Shown: positions 10,458 through 19,363, counted from the stretch's first letter. The stretch: 64,000 nucleotides of DNA from Alicyclobacillus acidocaldarius subsp. acidocaldarius Tc-4-1 (GCF_000219875.1 NC_017167.1:1761572-1825571), one strand, 5' to 3'. Notes: generated by a model from the sequence alone, not told the origin. Numbers and translations are program-made.

Positions 10458-10560
10458 CGTGGAGAGGCGGGCATGATAGCCTGGCCGGTCTTCCAAGGGC
10501 GAGCGTGGCTCGGCTGCGGTCAAACGCGACATCATGCCCGCGGAGGCTCCATGTCAAGCA
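10451..10560. repeat. Large imperfect inverted repeat at the IS3 3' end
   Basis: Arms of about 27 and 30 bases (10451-10477, containing TGCTTGACGTGGAGAGG, and 10531-10560) enclose about 53 bases. The left arm overlaps the orfB stop. The predicted hairpin could block readthrough or fold the IS end; I see no typical T-run. Confidence 0.6.
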
Positions 10561-10625
10561 CGGCCGAGGCAGCGCATCGCGCAGGAAATCTTGTACATTC
10601 TCGGTTTTGATGTGTCCACTGTATT

Positions 10626-11675
10626 GACTCAATACCACTTCGGTATGAGCGGTTATCTCGTCCTCAACCCGTATTCGCAAAATAACACCGCTCCCATTCG
10701 TCCGGGGTATGGTATCCGATGGATGCGTGGATTCGCTTTCGGTTGTACCAGACTTCGATGTACTCAAAAATCCGCTGGATGGCCTCCGCACGCGTTTTGA
10801 ATCGCTCCAGATAGATGAGTTCCCGCTTGAGAACGCTGTGAAAGGATTCCATGCAGGCATTGTCATAACAGTTTCCCTTTCGACTCATGCTTGGCACCAT
10901 ACCATACGCTCGTAGGCGATCTTGATACTCGTGCGACGCGTATTGGCTACCGCGATCCGAATGATGGAGCGTGACACATCCTTCTCTGCGCCGTCCTCGT
11001 CGATAGGCCTGATCAAGTGCGTCCAAGCAAAGTTCTTTCGTCATGCGTGCATCCGCACGCCATCCGACGATCTTTCGAGTATACAAGTCCTCCACGCTCG
11101 CCAGATACACCCACCCCTCGTCGGTCGGGATGTACGTGATATCGGCCATGTACACCTGACCGGGGTGCTCCGTCACAAAGCGTTGGTCGAGCACGTTCTT
11201 GTGCACAGGATACGTGTGTTGTGACGCCGTGGTGGCCTTGTGCTTGCGCACCGTCCGGCTTCGGAGGCCGTGCTCTTTCATCCAACGCGCCACGGTCTTT
11301 TGAGCAATGCGTTCTCCTTCTCGACGAAGAAGTGCCGTAATCTTCGGACTGCCGTACAAGCGCCTGGACTCCACAAACAACTCGTGAATCCGTCGAATCA
11401 AGCGCTTGCGTCGCTTCGCACGTTGGCTTTCCGGGCGTTTGCACCAGGCGTAATACCCGCTCCGAGAAACCCGTAGGAGTTGGCACATCTTCTGAACCGA
11501 AAGCTCGGAGCGGTGTGCATGGATCCAAGCGAAGGCTACTTCCGGTCGTGCGTGAAGATGCGCACAGCTTTTTTTAGGATCTCGTTCTCCTCGCGCAAAC
11601 GTCGGTTTTCCCGCTCCAAATCGCGTTGGGCTTGTGCATCCGGGCGCAGGTGTCCACTTCCAACAAAGGGGTGAT
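10626..11675 (-). mobile_element. Second IS3-family copy, truncated
   Basis: Related to, but clearly diverged from, the neighbouring IS3 (the proteins look similar through most of OrfB). It keeps orfB and the 3' part of orfA. Its orfA is cut at about 11675, where IS1380 begins; the rest of the element beyond IS1380 and IS66 is missing. Where its own left end meets the first IS3 is unclear. Confidence 0.7.
10664..11667 (-). pseudogene. Truncated IS3-family transposase (OrfA fragment plus OrfB)
   Basis: OrfB, about 290 residues, runs down to 10664 with the DDE residues in YMADITYIPT, HHSDRGSQYAS and CMESFHSVLKREL. OrfA remains only from FVGSGHLRPDAQ onward, including the coiled coil NRRLREENEILKKAV, and stops at 11536. 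The orfA-orfB join again contains a run of A. With the orfA start lost to the IS1380/IS66 insertions it is unlikely to be made. Confidence 0.75.
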
Positions 11676-13359
11676 CCCTGAATCCGTGACAGGGCCGATG
11701 GAAAGAGGCTGATGTGTGTTCTCGCAAGCCCCTTCACTGCGATTTCACGGATGTACATTCAATTTTCTTAGGGATTGTGAATATCGGTTGGAGCCAGTGC
11801 GGCGAAAAGGCAGATGTCCCCCCTGGACTCGTGAATGGTTGGGTTCGGTTTCCATGTCAGGTCATATGCAGTGTCTTTGCTCGACACAGTTCACGTTACG
11901 CAAAGGCCAAGTACAATCGCCGAAATGCCGGGAGCCATCGATTCCCGTACCCCAATTTCAGCTTGGTCTGTCTGGCGTGTCGCACCATCTTCGCAGCCAG
12001 TGTCATCAGGTTCTGAATCACAGTCCGGATCCGGCGACGTTCTGCCTTTTTTCGTAGCGGCGCATCATTTCGCTTCAGACTCTCCTGGCCGATCACTCGC
12101 AGCAGATTGTACGCCACGCATACAAAGTGCAATACCAAGTTGTTCGTGGCGAATTTACCCGAGGGCAGCCGCTCGGCGTCCAGATCCGTCTTGATTTCGC
12201 TGTGGAACTGTTCCATCACGGCGTGGTCGTGATACAGGCGAATGATCACAGCCGGGTCATCCGGCAGTGAGGTCCAGTAGGCGCTGACCTCAATGTCCGG
12301 TACCAATAAGATTTGGCCGTCGGCCGTCATGGTCCGTTCGATAACTTCGAACACCATGCGAACTGGTTCGGATACACCCTTGACGGGACACATCAGCGAA
12401 CCATGATATACCTTCTTGCCGGGACGAGGTTCATGACATGTCCCGTGTCGCTGGGCAATCACAAGCCAGGCCTCGGGGCTCTCCTTTCGCAAGTTGCGCT
12501 TGATGATGAACTCGGCCCTGCTGTCCTGGGAGCGACACACGGCGATGTTTTCTGCACTGTCATTGCCGGCATCCAGACGAACCAGAAGCGGGAGGTCCGT
12601 CACCTGCCTTGCATACTGAATACTCTCCCGCAGGAAAGTCGACGTGCCCTTTTGTACGTGGGTACTGCCTTCACGCAACTGGACATTGACCACGTAGCCC
12701 TCTTGGCCAAGGTAAGCAAAGATGGGAGCATATCCGTCGTGCCCCTTGTATGTACGGGACACGCCTTCCTTCTTCGTGCCGGAATTATCAAAGGGACTGA
12801 CGTCGATATCCAGCGGGATGTAAGTTCGACGCTCTGCAGGCACGCCCAGTTCAATCGGATGCAGAGTTACATCGAGGGCTCTCAGGAGCCTTGCGGACTC
12901 TTCCCGGAGAATGGACTCCCAGCCGGATTTTCCGGCAACCATGTCCAAACGCTGGCGCAGCGTCGGGCTCGAAGGCACGTTGTCTACTTGCAGTGCGATC
13001 ATGAAAAACTCGTCATCTCGAAACGCTTCGATGTGGTCGAAGTCGGTCTTGCCTTGGCAAAGCAGCCCGATGTATGAGTATGCCACGTCCCGGTTTGAAA
13101 TATCCGGTTTGCCCATACCAGGCAGGCGGGTCTGATTCAACCGCTCGCCGATTCTGGTTTTATCAAGCAACACGCCGACAAGGGTCATTCCCGAATGCGT
13201 GACGATGACTTCATCGGATTCTTCAATGATGAAACGCAAGTGGTTCACCCCGATGGTGAAGAGGGATTGAATACAGCCGATATCCGAACTATCTCAATTC
13301 TACAGGACCAACCACGAGCGCTTCAGCAATTTTCGCACCTACTCGTCACGGATTCAGGG
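11676..13359 (-). mobile_element. IS1380-family insertion sequence with 5-bp target duplication
   Basis: 1,684 bp. Terminal repeats are CCCTGAATCCGTGAC (11676-11690) and its reverse complement (13345-13359). Both sides carry GTGAT (11671-11675 and 13360-13364), consistent with a target duplication. It inserted beside the left end of IS66, within the remains of IS3 orfA. The 220 bases between the left end and the transposase stop are noncoding. Confidence 0.88.
11896..13248 (-). CDS. IS1380-family transposase
   Basis: 450 residues, full length for the family. DDE-type segments include the first catalytic aspartate in YIPLDIDVSPFDNSG, the second in LLVRLDAGNDSAEN, and a glutamate in HAVMEQFHSEIKTDLD followed by LHFVCVAYNLLR. 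The frame is intact and lies within clean terminal repeats, so the element may still be mobile. Confidence 0.92.
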   Translation of the reverse strand: MNHLRFIIEESDEVIVTHSGMTLVGVLLDKTRIGERLNQTRLPGMGKPDISNRDVAYSYIGLLCQGKTDFDHIEAFRDDEFFMIALQVDNVPSSPTLRQRLDMVAGKSGWESILREESARLLRALDVTLHPIELGVPAERRTYIPLDIDVSPFDNSGTKKEGVSRTYKGHDGYAPIFAYLGQEGYVVNVQLREGSTHVQKGTSTFLRESIQYARQVTDLPLLVRLDAGNDSAENIAVCRSQDSRAEFIIKRNLRKESPEAWLVIAQRHGTCHEPRPGKKVYHGSLMCPVKGVSEPVRMVFEVIERTMTADGQILLVPDIEVSAYWTSLPDDPAVIIRLYHDHAVMEQFHSEIKTDLDAERLPSGKFATNNLVLHFVCVAYNLLRVIGQESLKRNDAPLRKKAERRRIRTVIQNLMTLAAKMVRHARQTKLKLGYGNRWLPAFRRLYLAFA

Positions 13360-13468
13360 GTGATCGGTGAACGTCAAATCCCGCCCACCTTGCATTCCGA
13401 CCACGGCTGCATCAAACTCATGCATGACGAACAACCCCGCCGGGGAACCAGCGGGGCAGTTTCGCATG

Positions 13469-15070
13469 CTATGCTTTTTTCGTCCGTCTGCGGATTCGCT
13501 CTGGCAGACGCTCCGACCACGGCAGCAAGTCGTCCATCGTCGGGTCGTCAGTTCGGATGTTGGGTAGCCGTTCGAACAGGTATTCCAGGTACAAGTATGG
13601 ATCCAGTCCGTTCTCCTTGGCCGTCTCCACTAGGCTGTACGCGATGGCGCTCGCCCGCGCGCCCCGTGGCGTGTTCGCGAACAGGAAATTCTTCCGGCCA
13701 ATCACAAACCGCTTGATCGATCGTTCGCTCCGATTGTTGTCCAACTCCAGATGCCCGTCCTCCAGAAACGCCGTGAGCTTCGGCCATTGGTTGAGGCAAT
13801 ACGAAACCGCCTGCCCCAAGGCGCTCTTGGGCAGTACCTGTTCACCCTGCTCCTGAAGCCACGTCAAAAACTCGTCCAGCACCGGTCGGCTTAATCTCTG
13901 CCGCTTTGCGTGACGTTCTTCTGGCGGCGCGTCTTTCAGGGCGCGTTCAATCTTGAACAACCGGTTGCAGTATTCCAATCCTATCCTGGCCGCTGTCGGT
14001 TTCTTTCGCTCCTCTGCCGGCAGCGCGGTATGCGCCTCGTGAAACTTGCGTCTGGCGTGTGCCCAACATCCAACCAGCTTCACATCCGGAATCTCGTTGT
14101 ACCCGCTGTACCCGTCCACGTGCAGATAACCCTTGAATCCCTTGAGAAATCGCTTCGGGTGCTCCTTCGAACGAGTCTCCTGATAGTCAAACAGAACAAT
14201 CGGTGGCCCATCCTGACCGCTTCGGTACAGCCACATGTACGATGTCGCCTCGGCAGGTCTCCCCGGCTCATGCAGCACCTGCAGTGTCGTCTCGTCCGCA
14301 TGGAGGTACCGGCGCTTGAGCAACTCCTCATGCAGCCGGTTGTATATCCATTCGAGCCACCGCGTCGTCCCCAACACCACCCAGTTCGCCAGGGTCTGCC
14401 GGGTCAACCGCAGGCCTTGCCGGGCAAACTGCTCCTCCAGGCGGTACAGCGGCAAGCCATCCACGTATTTCTTGTCGATCACGTACGCCAGCATCGAAGC
14501 GGACGCCAGGCTGCCCGGTATCGGGGGCTTGGGCATTTGCGCCTTGACCATGGGCGTTTCGGTCCGATGCTTGTCACACATCCGGCATGCGTATTGTTGC
14601 TGGACATGTTCGCGCACCTTCGTCTGTGCCGGGATGTGGATGAGCTCGCGACGGATCTCGACACCTGCCTCGTCCATGACCTCGCCGCAGCACGGACAGA
14701 TCCGTTCTTCCTCCGGCAGACGGTATTCAATCCGCTCCACCGGAAGGTCTGCCAGCATGGCGTCCCGCTGCCCTGGCTGCTTCTTGCGCCGCTGGTACGT
14801 CACCGTTTCGAAGGTGGGTTCCTCTGCCTCTGGCTGCGCCTCCGCCTCCGCCTCGTTGAATATCAGGTCCAAGCGTATCTGGTCGTCCGTTATGCGTTCG
14901 CTGGATTTCCCGAATTGCCGATGGCGGGCCAGACGAAGCTGTTCCAGCAGCAACTTGACCTGCTTTTTCAGCTCCGCGATTTCCTTCTCTTGTGCTTCGC
15001 AGCGCGCCTGCAGGGTTTCCAGTTGGTTCGGGGTCGCTGTTGGGTTCATCATGCAAAAGGACTTCGACAC
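13469..15070 (-). CDS. IS66-family transposase TnpC
   Basis: 533 residues. The N-terminus is a coiled coil with a leucine zipper ([20 protein letters not shown]). A zinc-finger segment ICPCCGEVM with CRMCDKH follows. The DDE_Tnp_IS66 core has the first aspartate in YLHADETTL, a conserved [12 protein letters not shown] block and [13 protein letters not shown]. Uninterrupted, in line after tnpB. Confidence 0.92.
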   Translation of the reverse strand: MSKSFCMMNPTATPNQLETLQARCEAQEKEIAELKKQVKLLLEQLRLARHRQFGKSSERITDDQIRLDLIFNEAEAEAQPEAEEPTFETVTYQRRKKQPGQRDAMLADLPVERIEYRLPEEERICPCCGEVMDEAGVEIRRELIHIPAQTKVREHVQQQYACRMCDKHRTETPMVKAQMPKPPIPGSLASASMLAYVIDKKYVDGLPLYRLEEQFARQGLRLTRQTLANWVVLGTTRWLEWIYNRLHEELLKRRYLHADETTLQVLHEPGRPAEATSYMWLYRSGQDGPPIVLFDYQETRSKEHPKRFLKGFKGYLHVDGYSGYNEIPDVKLVGCWAHARRKFHEAHTALPAEERKKPTAARIGLEYCNRLFKIERALKDAPPEERHAKRQRLSRPVLDEFLTWLQEQGEQVLPKSALGQAVSYCLNQWPKLTAFLEDGHLELDNNRSERSIKRFVIGRKNFLFANTPRGARASAIAYSLVETAKENGLDPYLYLEYLFERLPNIRTDDPTMDDLLPWSERLPERIRRRTKKA

Positions 15071-15113
15071 GGTCGTCGAAATCCCTTGACAGATACTTCT
15101 GTGTTTACCGGCC

Positions 15114-15479
15114 TCACACCACTTTTTTCGCGGTAACCCTTCGGTGTGCTTTCGGTTGGTTCCATGGCAGTCCGTCCAACAGCCAGTTCAGCTCCCGGTG
15201 GCTGATGACGAGGGTCTTGCCGTCGCTTGTGTCCGGCCATTGAAACCGGCCCCGCTCCAGCCGCCGATAATACAGCCAGAAGCCGTTGTGCTCCCAGTAC
15301 AGCAGCTTCAGTTTGTCCCGCCCCCGGTTACAGAACACGAACACCGCGGGAGAAAACGGGTCCAGGTGAAACGACTCCTGCACCAGAGCCGCCAATCCGT
15401 CGATGGACTTGCGCATGTCTGTGCTGCCGCAAGCCAGGTACACGCGCAACTCTCCCGGTCCAGCACCGATGTTCAGCAT
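15114..15479 (-). CDS. IS66 accessory protein TnpB (Orf2)
   Basis: 121 residues with the IS66 Orf2 pattern [20 protein letters not shown] near the N-terminus and [20 protein letters not shown] in the middle. Needed with TnpA and TnpC for transposition in studied members. Its start overlaps the end of tnpA. Confidence 0.9.
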   Translation of the reverse strand: MLNIGAGPGELRVYLACGSTDMRKSIDGLAALVQESFHLDPFSPAVFVFCNRGRDKLKLLYWEHNGFWLYYRRLERGRFQWPDTSDGKTLVISHRELNWLLDGLPWNQPKAHRRVTAKKVV

Positions 15480-15832
15480 AGCGAGGCCAAGGTGCGCACC
15501 ACATCGCGCAGCAGTTCAGTATCGTAACCGGGCGTGACCTCGATGACAGCAGGGCCCACGCGCACGGACAGCGGCTTGTCCGTCACTTCAGGCGCGGATT
15601 TCTCCACACGCACCGGGATGAAACGCGGCTCAGCATGATCACGTTGACGGCCGCTGTGGTTGGTGTCCGCCTTAAACTTGCCGACCCAATACCACAGCTG
15701 GTGTTCCTTGACCTGATGCGCAGCACACCACGCTGCGCCTGTCAATCCGCTGGCCCGAAAGTCCGCCACGCGGGCACGCCAAAGCTCGCGAAGTTCCTCC
15801 AACTCTGCTTTTGTCAAATGGATCCCTCCCAT
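15473..15832 (-). CDS. IS66 accessory protein TnpA
   Basis: 119 residues with an N-terminal helix-turn-helix-like segment (FRASGLTGAAWCAAHQVKEHQLWYW) typical of IS66 TnpA. First gene of the IS66 operon; overlaps tnpB by seven bases. Confidence 0.85.
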   Translation of the reverse strand: MGGIHLTKAELEELRELWRARVADFRASGLTGAAWCAAHQVKEHQLWYWVGKFKADTNHSGRQRDHAEPRFIPVRVEKSAPEVTDKPLSVRVGPAVIEVTPGYDTELLRDVVRTLASLC

Positions 15833-15900
15833 ATACGGCTCTGGGGGGATCGTCTCGCAGGAGAGGGCCTGGCGCTAGGTGCGGACTATTTGACGCTCAC

Positions 15901-16254
15901 CTTGAGGTTGATCGACCTCGTTTATCGACGCGTGTGGCAAATTAGCCCTCATATCAGAAAGTAAGTCTGGAGTCCCTAATGCAAACACAGAAGAATATCG
16001 ACGTTCTTGGATGTACATGATTGTGGCCCATCCAGACGTGTACACCTGCTCTGGATGTACATCCAGGCCCAATCCACGCAAACGCTGGGTCACCTGGTCC
16101 CGAGTTGGTCGAGGATCATTGGTCAGGAAACGTATAATCTTTTGATTTTTTGAAGCCGTGCAAGCGATGCTTGAACTTCAGGAAGGAGCTCATCCCCCAG
16201 ATAGATAACTCCATCGAGATCAAACAGAAATACGTCAAATTCCTCGGCAATCAT
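15901..16254 (-). pseudogene. HAD-superfamily (NagD/p-nitrophenylphosphatase-like) hydrolase, broken
   Basis: Begins at ATG 16254 after GAGGAGAG and reads [19 protein letters not shown], the HAD motif I (DLDGV). At a T-rich run (about 16141-16152) the frame breaks. The next frame continues with motif II-like [12 protein letters not shown] and then YTSGWATIMYIQER. The gene is cut at 15900 by the right end of IS66. Two independent lesions make it a clear pseudogene. It marks chromosomal DNA next to the prophage-like element. Confidence 0.8.
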
Positions 16255-16436
16255 GTTGGGCGGTCTCTCCTCAAAGGGAATTCATGAAAGGGTAGAGTAG
16301 ATAGCAGATTGGCTTAATCTGAAGAAAGAATACTTATGCCGAAAACTTTCGTTACATGACAAATCGTAGCACAGTTATCCTCTGTGGTCTATGATCCCTC
16401 CTGTTCAGACCATGTCAAGTTTTCGTAGGAAAGACC
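16255..16436. other. Intergenic region, probable left boundary of the integrated element
   Basis: About 180 bases between the broken HAD gene and the first element gene. Reading on the minus strand there are promoter-like pairs such as TTGTCA 18 bases before CATAAG, plausible for the HAD gene. The element's left attachment site should lie in or near here, but I found no word shared with the region downstream of the integrase. Confidence 0.35.
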
Positions 16437-16976
16437 TCACCGACACAACGTCCACGGTGTGTGGGCACCCATCAGCCTGTCAATCGCACAATCCAAATCT
16501 CTCCACAACCCCAACTGCACCCCCTCCACCCTCTTCAACTTAGCCCTCGCCCGCTCCACATACATCTGCACCGTCCCACGCCGAATCCCGAGTTCCCGCG
16601 CAATCGCCGAATACGTCATGCCGGACTCATACGCGAATAAGCACGCCGCTTCCCGCAGGCTCAGGATCGACTGCCACGCCACGGGAAGGCGCTCCTCCTG
16701 CGTATCCGCCTCCTCTGTGTCGGACGAGTCACTCCACCGCCTCCGCCGCGCCGCCAGCCTGTCCAGATCCACCAGGTCGCCCATGAGAACCTCCCGCCGC
16801 GGCGCACGGTAATGGCCCTCCATCTCCGCCAGCGCGTAGTCAAGCGTCTTCACCATGCTGTCGTACAGGGCAGCGTCGTGGTCATTGGACTCTTGTCGCG
16901 CGCGGTTGCGGGCTTCTCGGATCGAGTCGCGGGTAGACTCGTACTGTGCGATCAGGTCGTCCAGGTCCCGACGCAT
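16437..16976 (-). CDS. Sigma-70 region-4-like HTH protein
   Basis: 179 residues from ATG 16976, placed 6-10 bases after GGAGGG. The N-terminal half is charged and probably helical. The C-terminal half matches sigma region 4 or LuxR-type helix-turn-helix (LREAACLFAYESGMTYSAIA then RELGIRRGTVQMYVERARAK). Phages of Firmicutes use proteins of this build as late-gene activators. It is the last gene of the cassette transcribed from the promoter at 18.6 kb, 40 bases after the ATPase gene. Whether it serves the cassette or the whole element cannot be told from sequence. Confidence 0.65.
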   Translation of the reverse strand: MRRDLDDLIAQYESTRDSIREARNRARQESNDHDAALYDSMVKTLDYALAEMEGHYRAPRREVLMGDLVDLDRLAARRRRWSDSSDTEEADTQEERLPVAWQSILSLREAACLFAYESGMTYSAIARELGIRRGTVQMYVERARAKLKRVEGVQLGLWRDLDCAIDRLMGAHTPWTLCR

Positions 16977-17016
16977 GGGTGTCCCTCCACAGGTTGTCCA
17001 CAGTCTATCCACAGAG

Positions 17017-17898
17017 TTATCCACAAGTCACGCATGCCTCGTCCTTCAGCCAACTGAGTTCCTGCGCAAGCTCCGCATAAGCAAGATCGAGCGCCATGCC
17101 GCTTATGTCGCGCAACGACTTCGGGTGCATGATCCCGTCTACCCAGAACACCGGTATCGCACAATGCGGAGCGGCGTCATCCATGAGATCAAACGAGAAC
17201 ACCGACTCCGTTCCCCAATCCTCGTCGTACAGCGTGTCTCGAAAGAGATCCCATGCGCGCTCGCGGAGCGCTTCCATGTGTTCGTCTGCGCGACGTAACG
17301 GGACCATTGCCGCAATGGCCTTGATGCGTTCGCGCACCTGTTCCGCGATACCGGATTCGAGCCACTTTCGGAACAAGAGGTTATACGTATTCCAGGTGCT
17401 CTCATTGTCCATCAAAAACGTCCACACCGTCGCGTCGAGCGACAGGACAAGCGAGGCTCCCCAAAGACCGCTTGGACCGTCAATCAACACCACCTCTGGT
17501 CGAATGGCAACCTCCATCATCGTGACGAGCTCTGCGATATCCTCCGCCCACGCCTCATTCGCATGAACCCGACCTACCTTACTCAGATAATCCCGAGTAT
17601 CGCGCCCGTAGGCCGGGACGACATCGATTTTCCCTGGCAGCTTAGCCGTCCATGCCGGCGATGCAAGCATGTCCCCGATGTCTACCGACTGTTCGATCAG
17701 CCAGTCCCCAACCCCATAGCGCGGCAGCTTGTCCGGCTCGACAAATCCACTTGTGGCGCCCGGAGAGTCCAGATGGGCATCCACCACGAGGACACGGCGG
17801 CCCCAATTCGCGAGCATCCGTGCGACGGCAAACGCCGTGGTCGTTCGACCCGTTCCACCGTTCACAGCGTACAGCAGAATGCGTTCCGTACCTTTCAC
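17017..17898 (-). CDS. ParA/MinD-superfamily ATPase of the KGGVGR-variant type
   Basis: 293 residues. The P-loop reads NGGTGRTTT (N13 to T21): the signature lysine and the phosphate-binding lysine of the deviant Walker A (KGGxGKTT) are replaced by N and R. The rest of the fold is kept: VLVVDAHLDSPG with D40, and VVLIDGPSG with D140 as Walker B. This matches the known group of KGGVGR-variant ATPases in which arginine takes the place of lysine, often found in variable gene islands. GTG start at 17898 overlaps the stop of a 14-codon frame. It sits between a partner protein and a sigma-like protein. Chromosome or plasmid partition is unlikely because no ParB or centromere repeats are seen. Confidence 0.7.
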   Translation of the reverse strand: MKGTERILLYAVNGGTGRTTTAFAVARMLANWGRRVLVVDAHLDSPGATSGFVEPDKLPRYGVGDWLIEQSVDIGDMLASPAWTAKLPGKIDVVPAYGRDTRDYLSKVGRVHANEAWAEDIAELVTMMEVAIRPEVVLIDGPSGLWGASLVLSLDATVWTFLMDNESTWNTYNLLFRKWLESGIAEQVRERIKAIAAMVPLRRADEHMEALRERAWDLFRDTLYDEDWGTESVFSFDLMDDAAPHCAIPVFWVDGIMHPKSLRDISGMALDLAYAELAQELSWLKDEACVTCG

Positions 17899-17939
17899 CC
17901 TCTATCGAAGTCACGGCGCATGGGTTCTTCCTCAGTCAT
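17895..17939 (-). CDS. Possible 14-residue coupling peptide
   Basis: ATG overlaps the stop of the upstream gene as TGATG, and its own stop overlaps the ATPase start as GTGA. The encoded peptide is MTEEEPMRRDFDRG. The ATPase GTG has no good ribosome site of its own, so this frame may serve to carry ribosomes across. Purely an inference from the overlaps. Confidence 0.35.
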   Translation of the reverse strand: MTEEEPMRRDFDRG

Positions 17940-18568
17940 CAACGTTCGTCGAGTCGGACTGAGTACCCGAGGAGCTTCGAGGCGTCAGGGAAATTGAGCC
18001 GACCAATGTCGAACAGGTCGGGCCGCAGGAAGATCTTCGCGCGAAGGCGTTGCCACCTGCGCAGGCGGTCGAACCAGAACCCGATGAGTGCACGGATCGG
18101 CATGTACGAGCCCACGGCGTCAAAAGCCTCAAGCCCGTCATACGCGATAAACAGCCATTGGTCGATTGCCGTGAAGTGCTGGTCTATCGTATCAAGCACA
18201 TCGCTTGCTTCTTCAAAAAAATTACGACGAACCGCCGGATACCAACCGCTGATGTCGGCCTCCTCAACGTCCGAGACCCAGTCCTGCGGGAACTGCTCAT
18301 GGACGAAGTCGCGAATTTCAGACGAATTGTGCAGAAGACAACGGAGTAACAGGCCGAGCCAAAACACGCGCCACCCGATCACGTCCTCGTCTCGGAGGCA
18401 TTCGATCGCAGCCTCGGGAGCCGGAAACGAGTCATCCTGGCCATAACCACGCACCCAGTTCTGATGCGCTACGAAATCCGACCGTTCAACTGTCCGTTCT
18501 GGGGAGGTCAAGATGAGCATGACATCAGGATCGCAGATACGACCTTCCATCACCATCGACTTCATCAT
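17939..18568 (-). CDS. Uncharacterised partner of the KGGVGR-type ATPase
   Basis: 209 residues, cytosolic. The C-terminal half (QWLFIAYDGLEAFD, then RAKIFLRPDLFD and NFPDASKLL) resembles the Walker-B and sensor portion of P-loop NTPases, and this pattern is met in large proteins of the same ATPase family. No Walker A is visible, so it may be a degenerate or split half. First gene after a strong promoter at 18.6 kb; a GGAGG site precedes the start codon at 18568. Function unknown. Confidence 0.55.
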   Translation of the reverse strand: MMKSMVMEGRICDPDVMLILTSPERTVERSDFVAHQNWVRGYGQDDSFPAPEAAIECLRDEDVIGWRVFWLGLLLRCLLHNSSEIRDFVHEQFPQDWVSDVEEADISGWYPAVRRNFFEEASDVLDTIDQHFTAIDQWLFIAYDGLEAFDAVGSYMPIRALIGFWFDRLRRWQRLRAKIFLRPDLFDIGRLNFPDASKLLGYSVRLDER

Positions 18569-18609
18569 CTCTCATTCCTCCGTTATGTTCGTTCAACTTA
18601 TTTGTTCCT

Positions 18610-18637
18610 ATAATAGCACATATATACTGGTTGTCAA
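18610..18637 (-). promoter_or_regulatory. Sigma-A-type promoter for the ATPase cassette
   Basis: On the minus strand TTGACA (18632-18637) is separated by 16 bases from TATTAT (18610-18615), with an A/T-rich spacer. It lies about 45 bases before the partner gene and after the exonuclease stop, so the three-gene cassette can be transcribed independently of the replication operon. Confidence 0.7.
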
Positions 18638-18640
18638 CAC

Positions 18641-19363
18641 CTAAATTGCCCTTCCTGTCCATCCAAGCCCCTGTTCCAACACCCGCTGCATGCTCCACCG
18701 CAAGTCCGGTGAGAGATCCTGCATGTTGTGCAGCGCCCAGTCCAGATAGTCCAGCGGCACGTCCTTGAGCGGCATGCCCTTGTGCTTGCCGAACGGCATC
18801 GTCTGCACCTCAATCGGCGACTCCGCAAAGGAGATGAGCTCGTCCACGTCGTCGGGATACCCCGCCTCCAGATACGCCCGGAGCTCTCGTTGGAACACGT
18901 GCGCCGTCACGATCGCGTCGCCCAGCGCCCGATGGGGTTGTCCCACTTCCACGTCAATCCCGAGCCAGTACCGCAGAACCTGGTTCGAATGCTTCGGCGC
19001 GTCCGGCCAGAGATGCTGCGCCAGGCGCTTCGAACAAATCCACGGTCGACCTGTCTCCGGCAACATCCCGCGGTCGAACTCCGCGTTGTGCGCGACAAGA
19101 ACCGCGTCGCCGATGTATCCGAGCACCTTCGGCCAGATCTGGGATAGGCGCGGCTTTCCTGCGACATCTCGGTCGGTGATGTGGTGCACTGCGGAGGCCT
19201 CCGGTGGGATCGGACAGCCTGGATCGACGAGTGCCGAATACACGATCTGCGACTCGCGGTCCAGACCGACTTCGACCAATGCAAGCTCCACGACTCGGCC
19301 ATCTGGAGGCAAGCCCGTAGTTTCTGTGTCGACGACGACAAATTTCGCTTCACTCAGCCTCAT
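18641..19363 (-). CDS. DEDDh 3'-5' exonuclease (DNA polymerase III epsilon-like)
   Basis: 240 residues from ATG 19363. Exo motif I is VVDTETTG (D12, E14), motif II HNAEFDRG and motif III HRALGDA with the catalytic histidine. The C-terminal 50 residues (MPFGKHKGMPLKDVPLDYLDWAL) form the short domain also seen at the end of exonuclease-X-like proteins. Start overlaps the previous stop by 14 bases. Probably a proofreading or processing nuclease of the element's replication module. Last gene before the independent cassette. Confidence 0.88.
   Translation of the reverse strand: MRLSEAKFVVVDTETTGLPPDGRVVELALVEVGLDRESQIVYSALVDPGCPIPPEASAVHHITDRDVAGKPRLSQIWPKVLGYIGDAVLVAHNAEFDRGMLPETGRPWICSKRLAQHLWPDAPKHSNQVLRYWLGIDVEVGQPHRALGDAIVTAHVFQRELRAYLEAGYPDDVDELISFAESPIEVQTMPFGKHKGMPLKDVPLDYLDWALHNMQDLSPDLRWSMQRVLEQGLGWTGRAI

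Larger units (their letters stand above)
9210..10625 (+). mobile_element. IS3-family (IS150-like) insertion sequence, apparently intact
   Basis: About 1.4 kb with orfA and orfB. Imperfect terminal repeats both contain ACAGTGGAC and CGAGAATGTA (9213-9240, and in reverse complement 10594-10622). It landed in the IS21 remnant. A second, partial IS3 copy in opposite orientation starts just beyond its right end. Confidence 0.8.
13367..15900 (-). mobile_element. IS66-family insertion sequence
   Basis: 2,534 bp with the canonical tnpA, tnpB, tnpC trio. Ends match as GTGAACGTCAAAT (13367) and, in reverse complement, GTGAGCGTCAAAT (ending 15900). The flanking 8-mers (GGTGATCG and CTTGAGGT) do not match, so no target duplication remains; a deletion or IS-IS recombination has probably removed one flank. 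The right flank is a HAD phosphatase gene, the left flank an IS3 orfA. Confidence 0.85.

Noticed and set aside
14235-15136. Long plus-strand frames opposite IS66 tnpC
   Set aside because: Antisense shadows of a strongly conserved transposase gene.
13359-15908. 8-bp target duplication for IS66
   Set aside because: GGTGATCG on the left and CTTGAGGT on the right do not match; a similar GGTTGATCG a few bases further right is not at the IS end.
17017-17898. Partition ATPase of a plasmid-like element
   Set aside because: Both P-loop lysines are replaced, no ParB-like gene or centromere repeats are adjacent, and the family match is to KGGVGR-variant ATPases.
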